Origin: Croceicoccus hydrothermalis
GTDB lineage: Bacteria; Pseudomonadota; Alphaproteobacteria; Sphingomonadales; Sphingomonadaceae
Direction of reading: 5' to 3'
Assembly (NCBI RefSeq): GCF_022378335.1
Contig: NZ_JAIQCI010000018.1
Span: 1-64,000 of the forward strand
DNA length: 64,000 nt
In this document: in pieces, positions 59,592 through 64,000 of the stretch
Position numbering within the stretch: the first letter of the stretch is position 1
Layout of the letters: the number at the start of each line of letters is the position of its first letter
Notes under the pieces: generated by a model
Databases searched by the model: none
Told to the model about the DNA's origin: nothing
The model's input: only the letters and a program-made list of their open reading frames with translations
Program-made: the position numbers and the translations under genes

Positions 59592-60362
59592 TTGGAATCG
59601 ACGATTACACCCATGCCGGTGATGCCGGCCCCTGAACCGGCGGGCACCATATTTCTGATCGGCACCTGCGTCATCCTTGCCGCGATCCTGGCGTGGTGGG
59701 CCCTCGGTTCCGAGCGGGTCAGGCGGGGCTGGGTCCTGCCGCTTGTTTTTGCCGGAACCGCGCTTTCGGCCGTGATGATCGAGCCGATCTACGATAACAC
59801 GCTGCTCTATTGGTATCCTGCGGAAAACCCGCTGGCATTCTTCCGCGGCTATGAACGGACCATCCCCTGGTATGTACCGCTAGGCTATGCATGGTTCTTC
59901 GGAGGATCGGCCTATCTGGTATGGCGAGTAGTCGAACGCGGGGCGCCCGGCGCCAGTGTCTGGAAGCTTTTCTTCGCGACCGCGGCGGTCGACTGGCTCG
60001 CCGTATCGATATGCGAGTGGATGGAATTGAGTGCATTCTACGGAAACCAGCCGTTCCATCTCTTCGGCTCCCCCATCTGGTTCTCGTTCTGCGATGCCAC
60101 GGGCGGGTTCGTTCTGGGTGCCGCACTGGCAAAGCTTGTGCCGTACCTTGGCGGCATCAAGCGGCTGTGGCTGCTGATCCTGCCCAGTTTCACCTATGCC
60201 GCGACGCTCGGCTCCACTACCGCTCCTGTATCGCTGGCGCTCAATTCCGGTTGGTCGCCGGGCATGATTTGGATCGCTGGTGCCGCCACGATGGCAATGT
60301 GCATGGTGGCCATCCATGTCATCGCCCAGATGGCCCGGTTGCGACAGGAAGCGGTGCTGTGA
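59592..60362 (+). CDS. Polytopic membrane protein (possibly AveC-like)
   Basis: About 256 residues from a TTG placed six bases after GGGAGAGG; ATG 59613 is the alternative. Roughly seven transmembrane helices (such as IFLIGTCVILAAILAWWAL, WVLPLVFAGTALSAVMI and MIWIAGAATMAMCMVAIHVI). The aromatic-rich IYDNTLLYWYPAENPLAFF loop recalls AveC-like proteins, and the general design resembles the protein at 11996. Its stop overlaps the GTG of the MFS gene, so it may assist transport or membrane-phase chemistry. Function unknown. Confidence 0.6.
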   Translation: MESTITPMPVMPAPEPAGTIFLIGTCVILAAILAWWALGSERVRRGWVLPLVFAGTALSAVMIEPIYDNTLLYWYPAENPLAFFRGYERTIPWYVPLGYAWFFGGSAYLVWRVVERGAPGASVWKLFFATAAVDWLAVSICEWMELSAFYGNQPFHLFGSPIWFSFCDATGGFVLGAALAKLVPYLGGIKRLWLLILPSFTYAATLGSTTAPVSLALNSGWSPGMIWIAGAATMAMCMVAIHVIAQMARLRQEAVL

Positions 60363-61696
60363 GACGTTTCTCAGGTCGAGACTGGTGGTTTATCGGCCTT
60401 CTGGCCACGATCTACGCCTTCAACTTCATCGATCGTATGATCATTGCCGTGGTCGGAGAGCCGATCCGGCAGGAATTCGGGCTCAGCGATTTCCAGCTCG
60501 GCATCATGGGCGGCGCGGCCTTTGCGCTGTTCTATGGCGGCATCGGCATTCCGATCGCTCGCCTTGCGGAGCGGGTCAATCGTATCGGCATCGTCGCGAC
60601 GGCGACCGCGCTGTGGTCGGTGATGACGATGCTATCCGGCGCGGCGACAGGTTATGTGCAACTGCTGCTAGCGCGCATGGGCGTGGGAATCGGTGAGGCG
60701 GGGTTTACGCCGCCAGTCGTGTCCCTGATTGCAGATCGCTTTCCGCCCGAGCGGCGCGCGACCGTGTTTTCGACGATTGCGGTCGGCGTTTCTGTCGGCG
60801 GCGCCATCGGTGTCCTTGGCGGAGGCTGGATCGCGCAAACCTATGGCTGGCGTTGGGCGTTCGTGGGCGCGGGCGCTCCCGGCATATTTTTAGCTCTGCT
60901 GCTCTGGTTCACGGTCAAAGAGCCGGTCCGGCTCAATGCGAGTGAGGGCGCGCCTTCGTTCAGCGCCGTCATGCGCCACGTTGGCCGGTCCCGCGCCTTC
61001 GTGGCATTCACCGTCGGCAGTGGCATGGTCGCGTTGGTGGGTTTCGGCCTCAATCTTTTTCTCATCCCGTTGCTCGTTCGCCGGTTCGATTTCGACCTTG
61101 CAGAGGCGGCGTTGACGTTCGCAATTACCTTCAGCACGGCCACTGCGCTGGGCGGAGTGACGGGCGGGCTGATTGCCGACCGCTTCGCGGCGGGGGCCCA
61201 TCGGCGGTACGGATATCTGCCGATGCTGGCGACGATGCTGGCCATGCCGCTTTTCCTTGCGGCGATCTATCAGGACGAGTGGCGCATCATGGCGGTGCTT
61301 CTGTTCGGATCGACCTTCTGCCTCTATGCTTTTCTGCCCACAATCATGACCGTGACCCAGCGGCTGGTCGAACCCCGGATGCGGGCCACTGCCGCTGCCA
61401 TCCATGCATTCGGCCAGACGGTATTCGGTCTCGGGCTAGGCTCGGCCTTTCTCGGTTACATGAGCGACGTGATGGCAACCACGCGGTACGGAACCCGCTA
61501 TGCACAGGAATGTATGGGCAGCGGTGCGGTCGTGACGTCCGCGTGCGCGGAGGCGGCAGGTACGGGTTTGCAACAGGCGCTGCTACTACTGGGACTTTTC
61601 CTCCTGCTTGCGATCTTTTGCTATTGGCTGGCGGCGCGGTCGATAGCTGGGGAGATTGCGGTGATCGAGAGCGTGCGTGATGAACGTCGTCCATGA
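60359..61696 (+). CDS. MFS transporter (spinster-like)
   Basis: 445 residues starting at a GTG that overlaps the upstream stop. Twelve hydrophobic segments are readable. The MFS signature between helices 2 and 3 appears as PIARLAERVNRIGI, and VVSLIADRFPPERRATVFS lies after helix 4. The family resembles spinster-type MFS proteins that are numerous in sphingomonads and often placed in catabolic clusters. It is the only clear uptake carrier in the window, so it is the best candidate for substrate import. Confidence 0.88.
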   Translation: MRRFSGRDWWFIGLLATIYAFNFIDRMIIAVVGEPIRQEFGLSDFQLGIMGGAAFALFYGGIGIPIARLAERVNRIGIVATATALWSVMTMLSGAATGYVQLLLARMGVGIGEAGFTPPVVSLIADRFPPERRATVFSTIAVGVSVGGAIGVLGGGWIAQTYGWRWAFVGAGAPGIFLALLLWFTVKEPVRLNASEGAPSFSAVMRHVGRSRAFVAFTVGSGMVALVGFGLNLFLIPLLVRRFDFDLAEAALTFAITFSTATALGGVTGGLIADRFAAGAHRRYGYLPMLATMLAMPLFLAAIYQDEWRIMAVLLFGSTFCLYAFLPTIMTVTQRLVEPRMRATAAAIHAFGQTVFGLGLGSAFLGYMSDVMATTRYGTRYAQECMGSGAVVTSACAEAAGTGLQQALLLLGLFLLLAIFCYWLAARSIAGEIAVIESVRDERRP

Positions 61697-61870
61697 CACG
61701 CGCAGGTCGGTGGTGAGGATCGCAACTGTTCGCGGGAGGCTGCCCCGCGCCGCGATTATTCGCGCACGCCGGGACTAGCTCGCCCGGCTGCAGGCTGTGA
61801 CGGAAAAACATTGATCGCGCGCTGGAAGACCGCCGCGCGACCCTGATGATATTGAAAAGGAAGACTGACG

Positions 61871-62617
61871 ATGAAAGCGCTAGTCCCGGTAAAGCGGGTG
61901 ATCGATTACAATGTGAAGCCGCGCGTGAAGGCGGATGGCTCTGGTGTTGATCTTGCGAATGTGAAGATGAGCATGAACCCGTTCGACGAGATCGCGGTGG
62001 AAGAGGCGATCCGGTTGAAGGAAGCGGGCGCGATCGAAGAGATCGTGGCGGTGAGCATCGGGCCTGCCAAGGCGCAGGAGACGCTGAGGACGGCGCTGGC
62101 GATGGGCGCGGACAGCGCGGTGCTGGTCGAGACCGATGAGGAGGTCGAACCTCTGGCGGTGGCAAAGATCCTGAAGGCGGTGGCGGCGGAAATCGAACCC
62201 GGCCTCATCATCCTGGGCAAGCAGGCGATCGACGACGACAGCAACCAGACGGGCCAGATGCTGGCCGCGCTGATGGAGCTGCCGCAGGGCACGTTCGCAT
62301 CGAAGGTCGAGATGGACGGCGATCATGTGAAGGTGACGCGCGAAGTGGACGGCGGGCTCGAGACGGTGCGCCTGTCCACGCCCGCGATCATCACGACGGA
62401 TCTGCGCCTGAACGAGCCGCGCTATGCCTCACTGCCCAACATCATGAAGGCGAAGAAGAAACCGCTCGAGACCAAGACGCCGGCGGATTACGGCGTCGAC
62501 ACCGCGCCTCGGCTGAAGACGCTGAAGGTGTCCGAACCGCCGGTGCGGCAGGCGGGCGTGAAGGTCGCCGATGTCGACGAGCTGGTCGCCAAGCTTAAAG
62601 CAATGGGCGTCGCCTGA
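61871..62617 (+). CDS. etfB: Electron transfer flavoprotein beta subunit
   Basis: 248 residues, normal size. [19 protein letters not shown] opens the protein, and the ETF-beta signature region [20 protein letters not shown] and [17 protein letters not shown] are present. With EtfA it carries electrons from acyl-CoA dehydrogenases to ETF-quinone oxidoreductase. It probably belongs to the core genome; codon style is a little more regular and no cluster motif precedes it. AAAAGGAAGA lies before the ATG. Confidence 0.96.
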   Translation: MKALVPVKRVIDYNVKPRVKADGSGVDLANVKMSMNPFDEIAVEEAIRLKEAGAIEEIVAVSIGPAKAQETLRTALAMGADSAVLVETDEEVEPLAVAKILKAVAAEIEPGLIILGKQAIDDDSNQTGQMLAALMELPQGTFASKVEMDGDHVKVTREVDGGLETVRLSTPAIITTDLRLNEPRYASLPNIMKAKKKPLETKTPADYGVDTAPRLKTLKVSEPPVRQAGVKVADVDELVAKLKAMGVA

Positions 62618-62642
62618 AGGCGGAGCCGGTAAGGAAGGGATC

Positions 62643-63572
62643 ATGAAGACGCTTGTTTATGTCGATCACGACAATAGCCATCTGGGCGATGCGACGCTGG
62701 CCACGGTGACCGCGGCCTCCAAGCTGGGCGAGGTACACCTGCTGGTCGCGGGCGCTGCCTGCGGCGCGGTTGCCGAAGCCGCGAGCAAAATCGCGGGCGT
62801 GGGCAAGGTCCATGTCGCGGACGACGCGGCCTACGAACACCAGCTGGCCGAGAATGTCGCCCCGCTGATCAATGGGCTGATGGAGCATCATGACGCGGTG
62901 CTGTTCCCCGCCACCACCACGGGCAAGAACATCGCGCCGCGCGTCGCCGCGCTGCTCGACGTGATGCAGATCAGCGACATCCTGTCGGTCGAGGGCGAGA
63001 AGAGCTTCACTCGCCCGATCTATGCGGGCAATGCCATCGCCACGGTCGAGAGCAGCGATTCCAAGCTGGTCATCACCGTACGCGGCACCGCCTTCGACAA
63101 GGCGGAAGCGACAGGTGGCAGCGCCGAGATCGAAGCGGTCGCATCGACCGGCGATAGCGGAAAGTCCAGCTTTGTGTCCGCCGAACTCGCCGAGAGCGAG
63201 CGGCCCGAGTTGACGAGCGCGAAGATCATCGTGTCGGGCGGCCGCGCCCTCAAGGACGGCGAGACGTTCGAGCAGATTATCATGCCGCTCGCCGACAAGC
63301 TGGGCGCGGGCGTGGGCGCAAGCCGCGCTGCCGTGGACGCAGGCTATGTCCCCAACGACTATCAGGTCGGCCAGACCGGCAAGATCGTGGCGCCGGAAGT
63401 CTACATCGCCATCGGCATATCGGGCGCGATCCAGCACCTTGCCGGCATGAAGGACTCCAAGACCATCATCGCCATCAACAAGGACGAGGACGCTCCCATC
63501 TTCCAGGTCGCCGACATCGGCCTCGTCGCCGACCTCTACAAGGCCGTGCCCGAGCTGACCGGGAAGGTTTGA
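62643..63572 (+). CDS. etfA: Electron transfer flavoprotein alpha subunit
   Basis: 309 residues. The FAD-binding C-terminus shows the standard [37 protein letters not shown] and [16 protein letters not shown] blocks. It forms a heterodimer with EtfB, encoded 25 bp upstream. It would accept electrons from the acyl-CoA dehydrogenase at 17053 among others. Confidence 0.96.
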   Translation: MKTLVYVDHDNSHLGDATLATVTAASKLGEVHLLVAGAACGAVAEAASKIAGVGKVHVADDAAYEHQLAENVAPLINGLMEHHDAVLFPATTTGKNIAPRVAALLDVMQISDILSVEGEKSFTRPIYAGNAIATVESSDSKLVITVRGTAFDKAEATGGSAEIEAVASTGDSGKSSFVSAELAESERPELTSAKIIVSGGRALKDGETFEQIIMPLADKLGAGVGASRAAVDAGYVPNDYQVGQTGKIVAPEVYIAIGISGAIQHLAGMKDSKTIIAINKDEDAPIFQVADIGLVADLYKAVPELTGKV

Positions 63573-63602
63573 TTCGCGTTCAAAGATTTGTTGGAGTTAA
63601 GT

Positions 63603-64000
63603 GTGAAGCACACAGACGTCATTATCGTTGGCGCCGGGCACGGCGGCGCAGCCGCGGCGCTAGCCCTTAGGCAAGCCGGATTCGAAGGGTCTGTCGCCAT
63701 GATCGGTCGCGAGAAGGAGCCCCCCTACGAACGTCCGCCGCTGTCCAAGGAATATCTCGCGCGCGAAAAGGAGTTCGAGCGGCTCTACATCCGCCCGCCG
63801 CAGTTCTGGGGCGACAAGGCCATCGATCTTGTCCTCGGCACCAGTGTCACCGAGATCGAGCCGCGCGGCAAGGCCGTGAAGCTGAGCAATGGCGAGGAGA
63901 TGGAATACGGGCGCCTTATCTGGGCGGCAGGCGGCGATGCGCGGCGGCTGTCCTGTTCGGGCGCGGATCTCAGGGGCGTGCACTCGGTTCGCACCCGCGC
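63603..64000 (+). CDS. FAD-dependent ferredoxin reductase (5' part, cut by window end)
   Basis: The first 132 or so codons are present, starting at GTG with GGAG upstream. The FAD fold [18 protein letters not shown] and the motif [12 protein letters not shown] are diagnostic of rubredoxin/putidaredoxin reductase-like enzymes that pass electrons from NAD(P)H to 2Fe-2S ferredoxins. The rest lies beyond the window. It is a candidate reductase for the adrenodoxin-type ferredoxin at 48192 and so for the split Rieske oxygenase. Confidence 0.9.
   Translation, partial: MKHTDVIIVGAGHGGAAAALALRQAGFEGSVAMIGREKEPPYERPPLSKEYLAREKEFERLYIRPPQFWGDKAIDLVLGTSVTEIEPRGKAVKLSNGEEMEYGRLIWAAGGDARRLSCSGADLRGVHSVRTR

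Noticed and set aside
61697-61870. Possible motif or terminator before etfB (CGCAACTGTTCGCGGGAGG)
   Set aside because: The core CCTRYC is absent and no stable hairpin followed by a T run is visible. I see only the etfB ribosome site in this 174-bp gap.
1-64000. tRNA, rRNA, CRISPR arrays, phage genes, toxin-antitoxin pairs and riboswitches
   Set aside because: No tRNA-like cloverleaf with a CCA-proximal GTTCGA arm, no repeat-spacer pattern and no phage structural or integrase gene other than the IS3 transposase was recognised; a tRNAscan/Infernal run would settle the RNA question.

Overview
The window reads as a 64-kb stretch of a high-GC alphaproteobacterial chromosome or large plasmid, most likely from a sphingomonad. 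That placement rests on codon style and on the look of the ETF subunits, spinster-type MFS carrier and short-chain dehydrogenases; there is no rRNA or tRNA to anchor it. No tRNA, rRNA, CRISPR array, riboswitch or replication origin was recognised. The content is almost entirely accessory catabolism: thirteen short-chain dehydrogenase/reductase (SDR) genes (two damaged), four luciferase-like (LLM) flavin/F420 oxidoreductases, six NTF2-fold (SnoaL/LEH-type) proteins, four VOC proteins, three sulfotransferase-fold proteins, a Rieske pair, PQQ, GMC and FAD dehydrogenases and CoA enzymes.

Layout. (1) 64-1323: IS3-family element that ends against a truncated SDR gene. (2) 1326-5549 (-): SDR remnant, NTF2 protein, Dabb monooxygenase, ALDH, GMC oxidoreductase. 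(3) 5681-7980 (+): sulfotransferase and DUF1214-like protein. (4) 7991-13221 (-): EthD-like protein, frameshifted SDR, membrane PQQ dehydrogenase, AveC-like membrane protein, NTF2 protein. (5) 13415-13945 (+): lone NTF2 protein with a strong terminator. (6) 14027-18216 (-): acyl-CoA dehydrogenase, two hotdog proteins, VOC, hydrolase, SDR. (7) 18267-24078 (-): acyl-CoA synthetase, SDR, FAH hydrolase, extradiol dioxygenase, hydrolase, SDR. (8) 24143-25920 (-): quinone-oxidoreductase-like MDR and SDR. (9) 26234-28984 (+): large MalT/LuxR-type regulator. (10) 29067-37334 (+): BKACE, LLM and a complete coenzyme F420 pathway (CofGH, Fno, CofE, CofD, CofC), then a second LLM. (11) 37354-42806: small-molecule kinase and SDR (-), then NTF2 proteins, ketosteroid-dehydrogenase-like flavoprotein and SDR (+). 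(12) 42852-45941 (-): LLM and a split Rieske oxygenase, with a divergent TetR gene (46010-46756). (13) 46778-49802 (-): LLM, epoxide-hydrolase-like protein, ferredoxin, sulfotransferase. (14) 49937-58659 (+): an eleven-gene operon. (15) 58656-61696: SDR, membrane protein, MFS carrier. (16) 61871-64000 (+): EtfB, EtfA and a ferredoxin reductase cut by the window end.

The most interesting result is a repeated 19-bp dyad, consensus CAACCTRYC-N4-GGNAGG, found by eye in eleven places. Each copy lies in a gene-start region, usually 28-70 bp before a start codon, including the promoter regions of the F420 biosynthesis operon, the regulator gene and most catabolic operons. The simplest reading is one regulon controlled by the MalT/LuxR-type protein encoded at its centre, so that F420 is made on demand together with its client enzymes. 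A second notable point is a pair of neighbouring genes that divide the two metal centres of a Rieske oxygenase between two polypeptides.

How the genes may work together (inference): an imported cyclic or terpenoid-like substrate is oxidised by PQQ, GMC, ALDH, Rieske, LLM and SDR enzymes, activated by the CoA ligase, shortened by the acyl-CoA dehydrogenase and hotdog hydratases with electrons passing to ETF, and an aromatic intermediate is opened by the extradiol dioxygenase and processed by FAH and alpha/beta hydrolases. Fno would reduce F420 with NADPH for the LLM enzymes. The substrate cannot be named from sequence alone.
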